Under the pieces are notes generated by a model. That model was not told where the DNA came from, ran no database searches, and was given only the letters and a program-made list of their open reading frames with translations. Shown in pieces: positions 34,019 to 42,230 of a stretch of 63,368 nt of DNA. How positions within the stretch are numbered: the stretch's first letter is position 1; every line of letters starts with the position of its first letter. A program made the translations under genes and the position numbers. This DNA is from Akkermansia muciniphila (GTDB lineage: Bacteria; Verrucomicrobiota; Verrucomicrobiia; Limisphaerales; BJHT01). The stretch lies in the NCBI GenBank assembly GCA_945861535.1, contig CAMAUZ010000043.1, positions 1-63,368 of the forward strand. The letters are read 5' to 3'.

Positions 34019-34742
34019 ACGGAAGAAGTGGATTTGCGCGGTGGTGGCGCTGGCGCTGATGGCGGGGGGCGCGGGGTTGTTGTTGCGGCTGCAGGCGGCG
34101 CAGCGGCTGGGCGCGCCGGGATTGAAGGTGGAGCGGACAACGGCGGGCGCGGTGGTGCGGGTGTTGTTGCCGGAGCGGGTGGCGGGTTTCAGTTCCGAGG
34201 AGCTGCCACCGGCGCCGGAGGAGAAGGCGAATCTGCCGTCGGACACGACGTTCGGGAAACGCGTGTATCGCGCGGAGGATGGCTTCGCGGCGTTGGCGAC
34301 GGTGGTGCTGATGGGCACGGACCGGACGAGCATTCACAAGCCGCAGTTTTGCCTGACGGGACAGGGGTGGGCGATCGAGCGGACGGAGCCGGTATGGCTG
34401 GGACTGGCGGGCGGCGAGGCGGGCGCGGGGCCGGCGTTGCCGATGATGAAGTTGACGACGACGAAGCGGGTGGAGGCGGGCGGGCAGGTGGCGGTGCGGC
34501 GGGGGATTTTTGTTTACTGGTTCGTGGCGGACGGGCGGCTGACGGCGCAGCACTGGGAGCGGATGTGGTGGCTGGCGCGCGAGTTGGTGACGACGGGCGT
34601 GTTGCAGCGGTGGGCGTATGTGACGTTTTTCGCGGACTGCGCGCCGGGCGAGGAGGAGGCGACGTTCGAGCGGCTGAAGCAACTGATCGGAGGAGTGGCG
34701 CCGGAGCTCCACTTGGCAGGCGGGCCGGGAGGCCGTGATTAA
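34014..34742 (+). CDS. epsI: Exosortase-associated EpsI family protein
   Basis: GTG 34014 opens a 242-residue protein with an N-terminal membrane helix (WICAVVALALMAGGAGLLLRL) and an exported domain. Features of the EpsI/DUF3485 family include LPSDTTFGKRVYRAEDGF, VVLMGTDRTSIHKPQFCLTGQGWAI, and FVYWFVADGRLTAQHWERMWWLARELV. EpsI proteins accompany exosortases in exopolysaccharide loci and are fused to the exosortase in some genomes. The direct-repeat evidence suggests that its start once overlapped the exosortase stop codon. Confidence 0.85.
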   Translation: MTRKKWICAVVALALMAGGAGLLLRLQAAQRLGAPGLKVERTTAGAVVRVLLPERVAGFSSEELPPAPEEKANLPSDTTFGKRVYRAEDGFAALATVVLMGTDRTSIHKPQFCLTGQGWAIERTEPVWLGLAGGEAGAGPALPMMKLTTTKRVEAGGQVAVRRGIFVYWFVADGRLTAQHWERMWWLARELVTTGVLQRWAYVTFFADCAPGEEEATFERLKQLIGGVAPELHLAGGPGGRD

Positions 34743-35172
34743 TCCGAGCACGGAAGTTCAATCCGACGGAAGGACACGGATACCGTCGGCGACCGGCTCC
34801 GCCCGGGGCACCGGTTTTGCAGCGTGGGACGATGATTCACCAGGATCTCGCCCGCTGCGATACCGAGGTCAACCACCGGAACAAGCAGTCCATCCTGGAC
34901 AGGAGCGACGCGCCGGTGTGGCACGAGCGGTCCAAGTTCAAAGTACCGGCGTTGATCGTGGCTATGCAGCGCGGGCTGCCAGCCGCGAAAAACTTGGTGA
35001 TCACCGTCCCCGCGTGACCCCGTCGCGCCCCCCGCCAGCACGCGGCCCGGCAAAAAAGCGTCCAAACTCCAAGGTCCGCCTGGAAGTCTGACCCACGCCC
35101 AAAACCCCGCCTTGCCACCACCAAACGCTTCCGCCTTACTTCGCGCGATTTTGTTTTTCTAAGTTTGCCCGC
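34743..35172. other. 430-bp gap between epsI and carB
   Basis: No gene is convincing here. A 66-codon frame at 34817-35017 has no domain and sits in sequence with palindromic scraps (ACACGGATACCGTCGGCGAC, CCGGCTCCGCCCGGGGCACC). The last 60 bases before carB are T-rich (GATTTTGTTTTTCTAAGTTT) and could hold its promoter. Nothing else stands out. Confidence 0.5.
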
Positions 35173-36963
35173 ATGAATCCTGAACTGCTCACCAAAGCCA
35201 AATCGCTCGGCTTTTCCGACCGCCAGATCGCCCATCTGACCGGCACCACCGAGGATACCATCCGCGCCGAACGCAAGCGCATCGGCCTCGTCCCGAGCTA
35301 CCGCCTCGTGGATACCTGCGCCGCCGAGTTCGAGGCCTACACGCCTTACTATTACTCGACCTACGACCGCGGCGACGACGAGGTGAAAGGCAACACCGCG
35401 AAGAAAGTGATGATCCTCGGCGGCGGCCCCAACCGCATCGGGCAGGGCATCGAGTTTGACTACTGCTGCGTCCACGCCGCCTTCGCGCTCAAGGCGGACG
35501 GCTTCGAGACCATCATGGTCAATTCGAACCCCGAGACCGTCTCGACCGACTACGACACCAGCGACAAACTCTTCTTCGAGCCGCTCACGCTCGAGGACGT
35601 GCTGCACATTTACGAACGGGAGAAATGCTGGGGCGCCATCGCGCAATTCGGCGGCCAGACCCCGCTCAACCTCGCGCTCGGCCTCCAGAAAAACGGCGTC
35701 AACATCATCGGCACCACGCCGCAGAGCATCGAGGTCGCCGAGGACCGCAAGCTCTTCGCCGCGATGCTGCGCAAGCTCGACATCCCGCAACCGCCCAACG
35801 GCCTCGCCACGAACGAAGCCGAAGCGCTCGTCGCCTCCAAGGCCCTCGGCTACCCCGTGCTCGTGCGCCCGAGCTTCGTGCTCGGCGGGCGCGCGATGCA
35901 GATTGTCTATTCCGATGCCGAGCTGTCGCACTACATGCGCTTCGCCGTCGAGGCGTCCCCCGAGCGGCCCGTGCTCGTGGACAAATTCCTCGAGGACGCC
36001 ACCGAGGTGGACGTGGACTGCATCGCCGACGTCGGCCAGTTCGCCGATCCCTCGCAGGGCACCATCGTCATCGGCGGCATCCTCGAACACATCGAGTTCG
36101 CCGGCGTGCATTCCGGCGACGCCGCGATGGTCCTGCCGCCGCACACGCTCTCGCAGAAGGTCATCGGCATCATCCGCGAATACACCCACGCCATGGCCAC
36201 CGAACTGCGCGTCGTCGGCCTGATGAACGTGCAGTACGCCGTCAAGGGCGACACCGTCTATGTCCTCGAAGTCAACCCGCGCGCCTCGCGCACCGTGCCC
36301 TTCGTGAGCAAGGCCATCGGTCGTCCGCTCGCCCAGCTCGCCGCGAAAGTCATGGCCGGCAAAACGCTCAAGGAACTTGGGTTCACCGAGGAAATCTGGC
36401 CGAAATATTGGGCCGTCAAAGAGTCGGTCTTTCCGTTCAACAAGTTCGTCGGCCAGGACATTCTCCTCTCGCCCGAGATGCGTTCGACCGGTGAGGTCAT
36501 GGGCTTGGATGCCGATCTCGGCATCGCCTACGCCAAGTCCCAGATGGCCGCCAACTCGCCGCTTCCGCTCAAGGGCCGCGTCTTCATGAGCGTCAGCGAC
36601 GCCCACAAAGCCGAGGCCGCCGAAGTCGCGAAACTCTACGCCGAACTGGGCTTCGAACTGATCGCGACCAACGGCACCGCCACCGTCCTCGAACAAGCCG
36701 GTCTGAAAGTGCAGCGCATCTACAAGCTCACCGAAGGCCGGCCCAACGCGCTGGACTTCCTCAAGAACCGCGAAATCCAGCTCGTCATCAACACCCCCGC
36801 CGGCCAGGTCCCCCGCGCGGACGAAGTGAAAATCCGCACCACCGCCGTGTACACGAACACGCCGATCATGACCACCCTCGGCGGCGCGCGTGCCGCCGCC
36901 CTCGGCATCGCCGCGCTCAAGAAGAGCGGCTACGCCGTGCGGACGTTGCAGGAATATCACTGA
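35173..36963 (+). CDS. carB: Carbamoyl-phosphate synthase large subunit, C-terminal half only (split CarB)
   Basis: The 596-residue protein corresponds to the second half of the ~1,070-residue CarB. It begins at the oligomerisation-domain end (LLTKAKSLGFSDRQIAHLTG), continues through the second ATP-grasp synthetase (VMILGGGPNRIGQGIEFDYCCVHA, EVNPRASRTVPFVSKAIG), and ends with the MGS-like allosteric domain (FMSVSDAHKAEAAEVAKLYAELGF, INTPAGQ). It starts with its own ATG at 35173 and no N-terminal half lies upstream, so CarB is split into two genes. This half carries carbamate phosphorylation; the partner half must be elsewhere. Split forms are known in some bacteria and archaea. Confidence 0.9.
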   Translation: MNPELLTKAKSLGFSDRQIAHLTGTTEDTIRAERKRIGLVPSYRLVDTCAAEFEAYTPYYYSTYDRGDDEVKGNTAKKVMILGGGPNRIGQGIEFDYCCVHAAFALKADGFETIMVNSNPETVSTDYDTSDKLFFEPLTLEDVLHIYEREKCWGAIAQFGGQTPLNLALGLQKNGVNIIGTTPQSIEVAEDRKLFAAMLRKLDIPQPPNGLATNEAEALVASKALGYPVLVRPSFVLGGRAMQIVYSDAELSHYMRFAVEASPERPVLVDKFLEDATEVDVDCIADVGQFADPSQGTIVIGGILEHIEFAGVHSGDAAMVLPPHTLSQKVIGIIREYTHAMATELRVVGLMNVQYAVKGDTVYVLEVNPRASRTVPFVSKAIGRPLAQLAAKVMAGKTLKELGFTEEIWPKYWAVKESVFPFNKFVGQDILLSPEMRSTGEVMGLDADLGIAYAKSQMAANSPLPLKGRVFMSVSDAHKAEAAEVAKLYAELGFELIATNGTATVLEQAGLKVQRIYKLTEGRPNALDFLKNREIQLVINTPAGQVPRADEVKIRTTAVYTNTPIMTTLGGARAAALGIAALKKSGYAVRTLQEYH

Positions 36964-36997
36964 GCGGCGACGGGCGAAGCGCAACCGCGACTATGCA

Positions 36998-37214
36998 ATG
37001 CGGGCGACCGGAGCGCGGCTGTGTACGCGGAGCACCAGCCGCAGCAGGTTGGCCAGCAGGAGACGCCTCTGATTCCAACGGGTGTCGGCGCGGCTTCGGG
37101 GTCGCTGCGGCTGGTCTTCGGCGGACACAGCCGCGCTCCTTGGGTTGCGGCTCCGCCGCTCGGTGTCCATCCGTGGTTGCACCGCCTTTTTTTGATCACG
37201 GATCACGCTTCACG
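36998..37214. repeat. Palindromic element plus ATCACG word half-array before rlmN
   Basis: GGAGCGCGGCTGTGTACGCG near 37011 and GGACACAGCCGCGCTCC near 37122 are inverted partners. CACCAGCCGCAGC and GCTGCGGCTGGT lie inside them, so two nested palindromic arms can fold. The right end CTCGGTGTCCATCCGTGGTT resembles the ends of the 2.3 and 20.0 kb elements. It is followed by GATCACGGATCACGCTTCAC, the half-word array also seen upstream of pyrE. Confidence 0.7.
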
Positions 37215-37279
37215 AATCACACCTCCCGCCTCCCGCATCCCCTTCTGGCGCTTCGCCCCCGCTTCCGTATGGTCCGCCG

Positions 37280-38464
37280 GTGGATTTACCGGACATCAAA
37301 TCATTGAGCCGCGACGAACTCGTGGCGCACCTCCAGGAATGGCAGCAACCCGCCTATCGCGCCGACCAGGTGCTGGCGTGGCTCTACCGCCGGCGCGTGA
37401 CCTCGTGGGACGCGATGACCAATCTGCCCAAGCCCCTGCGCGACCGCCTGCGCGAGACGTTTCGCCTGCACACCCTGGCGTTGGTGAAGAAGCAGGGCGC
37501 GCGCGACACGACGCAAAAATTTCTCTGGCAACTCGCGGACAACGCGATGGTCGAGAGCGTCCTGATCCCCGCCAATCCCGCGCTTTACGGCGAAGCCAGC
37601 GACCGTCACACGCTGTGCGTCTCGACGCAGGTGGGCTGCGCGTACGGCTGCAAGTTCTGCGCGAGCGGACTCGACGGCTGGAAGCGCAATCTCGGCGTGT
37701 ACGAAATCATCGAGCAGGTCCTTGCCGTCGAGCGGAGCATGGCCGCCGAAGCGCCGGCGGCCCCGGCCAGCTCGGCGGCGGCGGTCCCGGCCACGCCCGA
37801 GATTTCCCCCAAGCCCGCCAGCGCCGACAGCCGGCTGATCAACAACCTCGTCATCATGGGCATGGGTGAGCCGCTGGCGAATTACGACAACCTGCTCAAG
37901 GCCTTGACCCGCCTGAACGCGCCGTGGGGCGGCAACATCGGCGCGCGCAAAATCACCATCTCAACCAGCGGCCTCGCACCGCAGATTCGCAAGCTCGCCG
38001 ACGATCCGCTCCAGTTTCGCCTCGCGATTTCCCTGCACGGCGCGACCGACGAAGTCCGTGAGAAAATCATGCCGGTGAACCGCAAGTATCCGCTCCGGGA
38101 ACTCATCGCCGCCTGCGAATATTATCAGGAACGCAAGGCCCGGATGATCACGCTGGAATACATCCTCATCGCCGGCATCAACGACCATCTCGACCAGACG
38201 CGGCCCCTCGCCGACCTCGCCCGCCGCCTGCACGCCAAGGTCAATCTCATCCCCTACAATCAGGTCGAGGGCCTGCACTGGGTGCGCCCGACCGAGAAAG
38301 TGCAGGAAAGTTTTCTCGCCGCCCTCGAACGCCAGCGCGTCACCGCGACCCTGCGCCGCGAGAAAGGCCACGACATTGACGCCGCCTGCGGCCAGCTCCG
38401 GCTGAAAACCGAACGGGAAATCCAGCGCGTGAACCCGAGCGCGGGGAACCACGAAGAAAAATAA
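37280..38464 (+). CDS. rlmN: Dual-specificity RNA methyltransferase RlmN
   Basis: GTG 37280 begins MDLPDIKSLSRDELVAHL, and the protein has 394 residues. It is a radical SAM enzyme that methylates C2 of A2503 in 23S rRNA and A37 in some tRNAs. It has CxxxCxxC at 120-127 (CAYGCKFC) and both mechanistic cysteines, Cys 113 in TLCVS and Cys 370 in DAACGQL. IMGMGEPLANYDN, ITISTSGL and AISLHGATDEVREKIMP are canonical. An Ala/Pro-rich insertion of about 25 residues (158-181) splits the barrel between AVERSMA and LINNLVIMGMGEP. Expression level or regulation cannot be read from the sequence. Confidence 0.93.
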   Translation: MDLPDIKSLSRDELVAHLQEWQQPAYRADQVLAWLYRRRVTSWDAMTNLPKPLRDRLRETFRLHTLALVKKQGARDTTQKFLWQLADNAMVESVLIPANPALYGEASDRHTLCVSTQVGCAYGCKFCASGLDGWKRNLGVYEIIEQVLAVERSMAAEAPAAPASSAAAVPATPEISPKPASADSRLINNLVIMGMGEPLANYDNLLKALTRLNAPWGGNIGARKITISTSGLAPQIRKLADDPLQFRLAISLHGATDEVREKIMPVNRKYPLRELIAACEYYQERKARMITLEYILIAGINDHLDQTRPLADLARRLHAKVNLIPYNQVEGLHWVRPTEKVQESFLAALERQRVTATLRREKGHDIDAACGQLRLKTEREIQRVNPSAGNHEEK

Positions 38465-38574
38465 ACCACTAACCGGCACTAACTGGCACTAATGGGAAAA
38501 GGCCCAAAGCAGATTCTCCACCGCCGCCGCCTGGCCCTTTCCCATTAGTGCCAGTTAGTGCCGGTTAGTGGTTT
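38463..38574. terminator. 42-bp word hairpin at the rlmN stop, likely bidirectional terminator
   Basis: The left arm 38463-38504 and right arm 38533-38574 pair at 41 of 42 positions across a 28-base loop. Each arm is built from ACTAACCGGC/ACTAACTGGC/ACTAATGGG words. The left arm starts inside the rlmN stop codon and the right arm runs into TTTTT. On the minus strand the stem is followed by a T-rich stretch, so it could also terminate transcription of the zinc-dehydrogenase gene. Confidence 0.85.
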
Positions 38575-38630
38575 TTAATCCCCCGCCTGAGACGGATTCA
38601 CGTTTCCGTCACCGCTGAATCCGCGGTGAT

Positions 38631-39743
38631 TCAACCCTTCAGGCCCGGCACGATCACCGATTTCGAACCGGCCCACGCAGCCGTGGTTTCCAAGGCCAGA
38701 TTCGCCTGCGCCAGCGAGAAGCGGTGCGAAACCATCTCGGCAAATGGAAACTCCTTTTGCGTGCGCCGGAGAAACTGGATCGCCGCCAGCAGATGCCGCG
38801 GCTCGCTCGACCACGAGCCGAAAACCTGGAGCTGCTTGCGCGTGATCACATGCGGATTCCACGTCACCGGTCCCGCGTCGCAGTAATGGCCGAGCACGAG
38901 ATATTTCCCGCCATCGCGGCACAGCTCCATGCCCTCGACAACCGCGCCGGGCATGCCGACACATTCCAGCACCACGTCCGCGCCGTAACCGCCGGTCAGC
39001 CGCCGCACCTCGGCCAGTCGCTCCGCCGGCGTGCGCACCGTGTCGAGGTCGATCACGTGGTCCGCGCCGAAGCGCCGGGCGAGATCGAGGCGATGCTTCG
39101 GGCCGCCGATGACAATCACCTGGCCCGCGCCCGCACCCTTGGCGACCGCAAGCGCCGCAATGCCCACCGGCCCCGCACCCTGCACGACCACGTTGTCACT
39201 CCACGCGATGCCCGTGCGCTCGACCCCGTGAATGGCGGTGATCAACGCGCACCCGGCACCGACCACCGCCTCGGTCGGCAGGTCATCGGGCAGTTTGAAA
39301 ATCGTCGCGCCCGGTCGCAGGTAGTGAAAATCCGCATACCCGCCGAGGAAATGCGGCGCCTGATCGCAGCGATGCCCGATGCCGTAGGCACGGCGATGCG
39401 GGCAGCGCGTGGGCTGGCGTTTCTGCGCGCAGTAATAGCACTTGCCGCACGAGGTCGCGGAATTCCACGTCACGCGGTCGCCGACCTTCAGGGCCTCGCC
39501 ATTCCAATCCGTCTCCACGCCGTCGCCGAGCTGTTCGATGCGGCCGACAGTTTCGTGACCGAGGATGACCGGCAGCGCAATCGGCAGCTCGCCTTTCCAC
39601 AGATGCACGTCGGTTCCGCAGATGCCCGCCATCTCGGTCCGCACGAGCACCGCGCCCGGCTCGGGCATCGCAGGCAGCGGATACTCGCGGAGTTGCAGCG
39701 GGGTCTTGAATTGTTCCAGCACGGCGGCGCGGGCGGTGATCAT
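38631..39743 (-). CDS. Zinc-binding medium-chain alcohol dehydrogenase family protein
   Basis: The 370-residue protein has MAGICGTDVHLWKG (catalytic Zn Cys), GHETVGRIEQLGDGV (His and Glu ligands) and CGKCYYCAQKRQPTRC, the structural-zinc four-Cys loop. The Rossmann motif VVQGAGPVGIAALAVAKGAGAG follows near residue 190. It would oxidise a polyol or alcohol with NAD(P)+. The substrate cannot be assigned; sorbitol- or threonine-dehydrogenase-like chemistry is typical. It is isolated from related metabolic genes. Confidence 0.85.
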   Translation of the reverse strand: MITARAAVLEQFKTPLQLREYPLPAMPEPGAVLVRTEMAGICGTDVHLWKGELPIALPVILGHETVGRIEQLGDGVETDWNGEALKVGDRVTWNSATSCGKCYYCAQKRQPTRCPHRRAYGIGHRCDQAPHFLGGYADFHYLRPGATIFKLPDDLPTEAVVGAGCALITAIHGVERTGIAWSDNVVVQGAGPVGIAALAVAKGAGAGQVIVIGGPKHRLDLARRFGADHVIDLDTVRTPAERLAEVRRLTGGYGADVVLECVGMPGAVVEGMELCRDGGKYLVLGHYCDAGPVTWNPHVITRKQLQVFGSWSSEPRHLLAAIQFLRRTQKEFPFAEMVSHRFSLAQANLALETTAAWAGSKSVIVPGLKG

Positions 39744-39862
39744 GGGTAGGATGGGGAGGGGTTAAAACGACAGCTCTCAGAAAACAAATCCGGCGGGAAG
39801 ACTCACGCGAAAGTAATTCCCCGAGGCCAACGCCCCGCTGCGATTGCGCGGGAGCGCGGACC

Positions 39863-40612
39863 TCAACTCGACGGCTTCAGCTTCTTCATCGCGTCCCGCA
39901 CCTGCGCGGCCTTCTCGTAATCTTCGCGGCGCAGCGCCTCCTGCAGATCGGCTTCGAGCCGCTCCAGATCGCTGAGCGGACGGCTGCTGTGAATGGCCGC
40001 CGCCCACGATTCCAGCGACGCCACTTCGCCGCTGTGGTCCATCATCTCCTGCTTGGCGTGGCCTTCGTAGAAATTGCGGATCAGGCTGATGCCCTCGGCG
40101 ACGACTTGTTGCGCAGCCTCGAATTTTCCGGCGTTCAGCGCCTGCGTACCGCGCGCGCGCGCCAGCAACATCAGGACCTGCGGCTGAAACTGGAGGAGGC
40201 TCCACGCCAGCTCGATCGATTCCGCCTGCGCCTCGACGAAATGGATGGCGGCCAGATTGCGCTGCGCATCGCGGATGGCGGCCTCGTAGTCCCCAAGTTC
40301 AAACAGGCAAATGTAGCGGTGATGAAACTGGATGAGTTCCTGTTGGAGTTTGAAGCAATCCTCGCCCGCCAGACTGAAATTCTCGCCCGCCGCGCGGCGC
40401 TTCTCACACAGGCCGGAGTAATAGTCGAAATACGAATCGTGCCCGAGCGGTCGTTTGCCATCCGGCCGCCCCTCGGAATTCATCTGCAACAGGCCCAGAT
40501 CAATCCGCATCTGGATTTTTTCCGTGCCGTCCCGCCCCTTGATCCGCCGGGTGAGCACCTGCCCCGGGGTGTAGTCCCACCGGCCGAGCAGATGCGATAA
40601 ATCGAGATTCAT
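39863..40612 (-). CDS. UVR (UvrB/UvrC) motif-containing protein
   Basis: ATG 40612 (MNLDLSHLLGRWDYTPGQ) is preferred over GTG 40837 because the upstream extension has no coding character; the result is 249 residues. The C-terminal 36 residues (LERLEADLQEALRREDYEKAAQVRDAMKKL) are a UVR motif as found in UvrB, UvrC and McsA. The N-terminal two thirds is helical with YICLFELGDYEAAIRDAQRNL, resembling a tetratricopeptide-like fold. It has no nuclease domain. A role as an adaptor for DNA repair or protein quality control is speculative. Confidence 0.65.
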   Translation of the reverse strand: MNLDLSHLLGRWDYTPGQVLTRRIKGRDGTEKIQMRIDLGLLQMNSEGRPDGKRPLGHDSYFDYYSGLCEKRRAAGENFSLAGEDCFKLQQELIQFHHRYICLFELGDYEAAIRDAQRNLAAIHFVEAQAESIELAWSLLQFQPQVLMLLARARGTQALNAGKFEAAQQVVAEGISLIRNFYEGHAKQEMMDHSGEVASLESWAAAIHSSRPLSDLERLEADLQEALRREDYEKAAQVRDAMKKLKPSS

Positions 40613-40878
40613 TTTCCGCAATATGGCCGTCGCGTTTGGGCGAGTCAACCACGGCACCCGGGCGGCCGCGGCGTATCGGAAAGTGCGGCCACCCACCCGG
40701 ATTTGGGAACCCGATTCGGATGGAATCCGTGGCGGGACGCCCATCTGGACCACGAAATCGTGGCGGCAGGAAAGGTCGCGGGGCCCGATAATCAGATCTA
40801 GCAGCCCCGCTTCCATGAACGTGCCACCCGTGAACACGCCCCTTGCTGCGACTGCGCCAATGACGTAGCAACAGGGGA

Positions 40879-41196
40879 ATGGTTTTCTATGAGACCGCCA
40901 TCTTTACCGAGCAGATCGTCGAGCTTCTCGACGATGATTCGTATCGCGAGCTGCAGAGTGTCCTCATTCGTCAACCGGAAGCGGGTGATCTCATCCCGCG
41001 GTCGCGCGGGCTTCGCAAGATTCGCTGGCGGGTTGCCGGCAGAGGGAAGCGCGGCGGCATCAGGGTCATCTACTACCTCCTCAACCGGGAGCAGATTTAC
41101 CTGCTCTATGCCTACGCCAAGAACCGTCAGGAAGATTTGACCCCGGAACAAACCCAGCGACTCCGAAACCTGGTCGCCCAACACTTAGACCAATGA
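40879..41196 (+). CDS. higB: HigB/RelE-like toxin
   Basis: ATG 40879 gives 105 residues. LLDDDSYRELQSVLIRQPEAGDLIPRSRGLRKIRW is the N-terminal part typical of RelE-superfamily toxins encoded ahead of an Xre antitoxin. RGKRGGIRVIYYLLNREQIYLLYAYAKNRQEDLTPEQ holds the strand-rich catalytic core with its basic residues. These toxins cleave mRNA on the ribosome. The stop overlaps the antitoxin ATG by four bases, and toxin-first order is the HigBA arrangement. Confidence 0.85.
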   Translation: MVFYETAIFTEQIVELLDDDSYRELQSVLIRQPEAGDLIPRSRGLRKIRWRVAGRGKRGGIRVIYYLLNREQIYLLYAYAKNRQEDLTPEQTQRLRNLVAQHLDQ

Positions 41197-41483
41197 ACAA
41201 CACTGATTTCGAACGCCTGTGCGAAAGCATCGAGCAGGCCGGCCAGATTCGGAAGGGGCTGCGGAAGCCGAGCCGAGTCTTCCATCGCACCCCGACGGAT
41301 GTGAAAACCATTCGTGAACGGCTAGGGCTTACACAGTCGCGTTTTGCCGCGCTCATGGGCGTCAGCAACCGGACCCTGCAAAACTGGGAGCAGGGACGCC
41401 GCGAACCCGACGGCCCGGCCAAGGCACTGCTGCGAGTCGTGGAACGCGAGCCACAAGCGGTGTTGCACGCACTTCACGCGTGA
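41193..41483 (+). CDS. higA: HigA-like Xre-family antitoxin
   Basis: The 96-residue protein has a C-terminal HTH (KTIRERLGLTQSRFAALMGVSNRTLQNWEQGRREPDGPAKALL) of the Xre/Cro type, whose recognition helix is about SNRTLQNWE. The N-terminal 35 residues should contact the toxin. It would repress its own operon promoter in the 40613-40878 gap. It appears intact, as does its toxin, making this the clearest functional toxin-antitoxin pair in the window. Confidence 0.87.
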   Translation: MNNTDFERLCESIEQAGQIRKGLRKPSRVFHRTPTDVKTIRERLGLTQSRFAALMGVSNRTLQNWEQGRREPDGPAKALLRVVEREPQAVLHALHA

Positions 41484-41912
41484 GGTGGGACGGGGGCGTC
41501 AGGACGCGCGCCGACTGCATGGTAACGGCGGGCTGGCGGCCGGGACCATCGCCAACCGTGGGTGCCGGATTCGGGGTTTCCTTCGCGCGCGGATGTTCGG
41601 GTTACGGTTCCGGCACCACGGTGTTCGCGTCGCTTCCAGTCGCGCATTGAATTGCTGGATACCCTCCGCGGTGCCAGCGGATTCATTGCGGTGGCGAAGG
41701 CTGCTTTCGCGCTGAAAATGAAACCCGCTCGCCCGCCTTCGCGCCAACGCCTGATTTGTTCGGTCAATAATTTCGGAAATGGTGATTCGTTCCGGGAGAT
41801 AGCGGGAGCAGCGGAGCGGCACGGTGGTGGGTGGCGAGAGGTCATTGGTGCCAGAGGGGGCACGCCGGCTGGGAGTGGCTTTTCTCCGGCGCGCTGGCAG
41901 ACTGAGGCGGTC
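41484..41912. other. 429-bp gap after higA
   Basis: No gene or strong hairpin is recognised. GATAGCGGGAGCAGCGGAGC and nearby GC-rich scraps look like eroded intergenic elements. The promoter for the next pair of genes probably lies in the last 100 bases, ending GAGGCGGTC before ATG 41913. Confidence 0.4.
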
Positions 41913-42230
41913 ATGAAAACGTTGCACGATCTGGTGGCGGACAAGCTCGAACAGGCCGAGCCGACGGCCCGGGCGGCGCTATTGCAGGTCCCGCTGGCGA
42001 ACATTGATCGGTGGCTGGCCAACGGGCACACGGCACCGCATCGTCTGGAGCAGTGGCGGGAGATTCTGGTGCGGGCGCAATTGTCGCCGGAGGGTTTTGC
42101 GGAGTTGCTTGAGTTGTTGCGGGAGCGAGGGGAGACCGCGACGCATCTGAAAAGCTTTGATCCATTTCCCGGCGTGCTCACCACCCTTGAGCGACGAACC
42201 GTTCTGCTGCAATGCGCCTACGCTCACTAA
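41913..42230 (+). CDS. Small helical protein coupled to a DUF6036 nucleotidyltransferase
   Basis: ATG 41913 gives 105 residues (MKTLHDLVADKLEQAEPTAR). The middle VPLANIDRWLANGHTAPHRLEQWREIL resembles a helix-turn-helix, and the remainder is helical. The next gene starts 19 bases before this one stops, so the two are translationally coupled. In architecture this resembles an antitoxin or regulatory partner of an AbiEii-like nucleotidyltransferase. I know no confident family name. Confidence 0.55.
   Translation: MKTLHDLVADKLEQAEPTARAALLQVPLANIDRWLANGHTAPHRLEQWREILVRAQLSPEGFAELLELLRERGETATHLKSFDPFPGVLTTLERRTVLLQCAYAH

Noticed and set aside
34817-35017. 66-codon ORF before carB
   Set aside because: There is no leader, ribosome site or domain; it overlaps palindromic scraps.
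34837-36984. A 715-codon open frame on the minus strand opposite carB
   Set aside because: It mirrors the codons of a clearly real carB gene in GC-rich DNA and its translation has no recognisable domain.
40613-40837. N-terminal extension of the UVR-motif protein from GTG 40837
   Set aside because: The extra 75 residues have no coding signature, and the ATG at 40612 gives a compact start.
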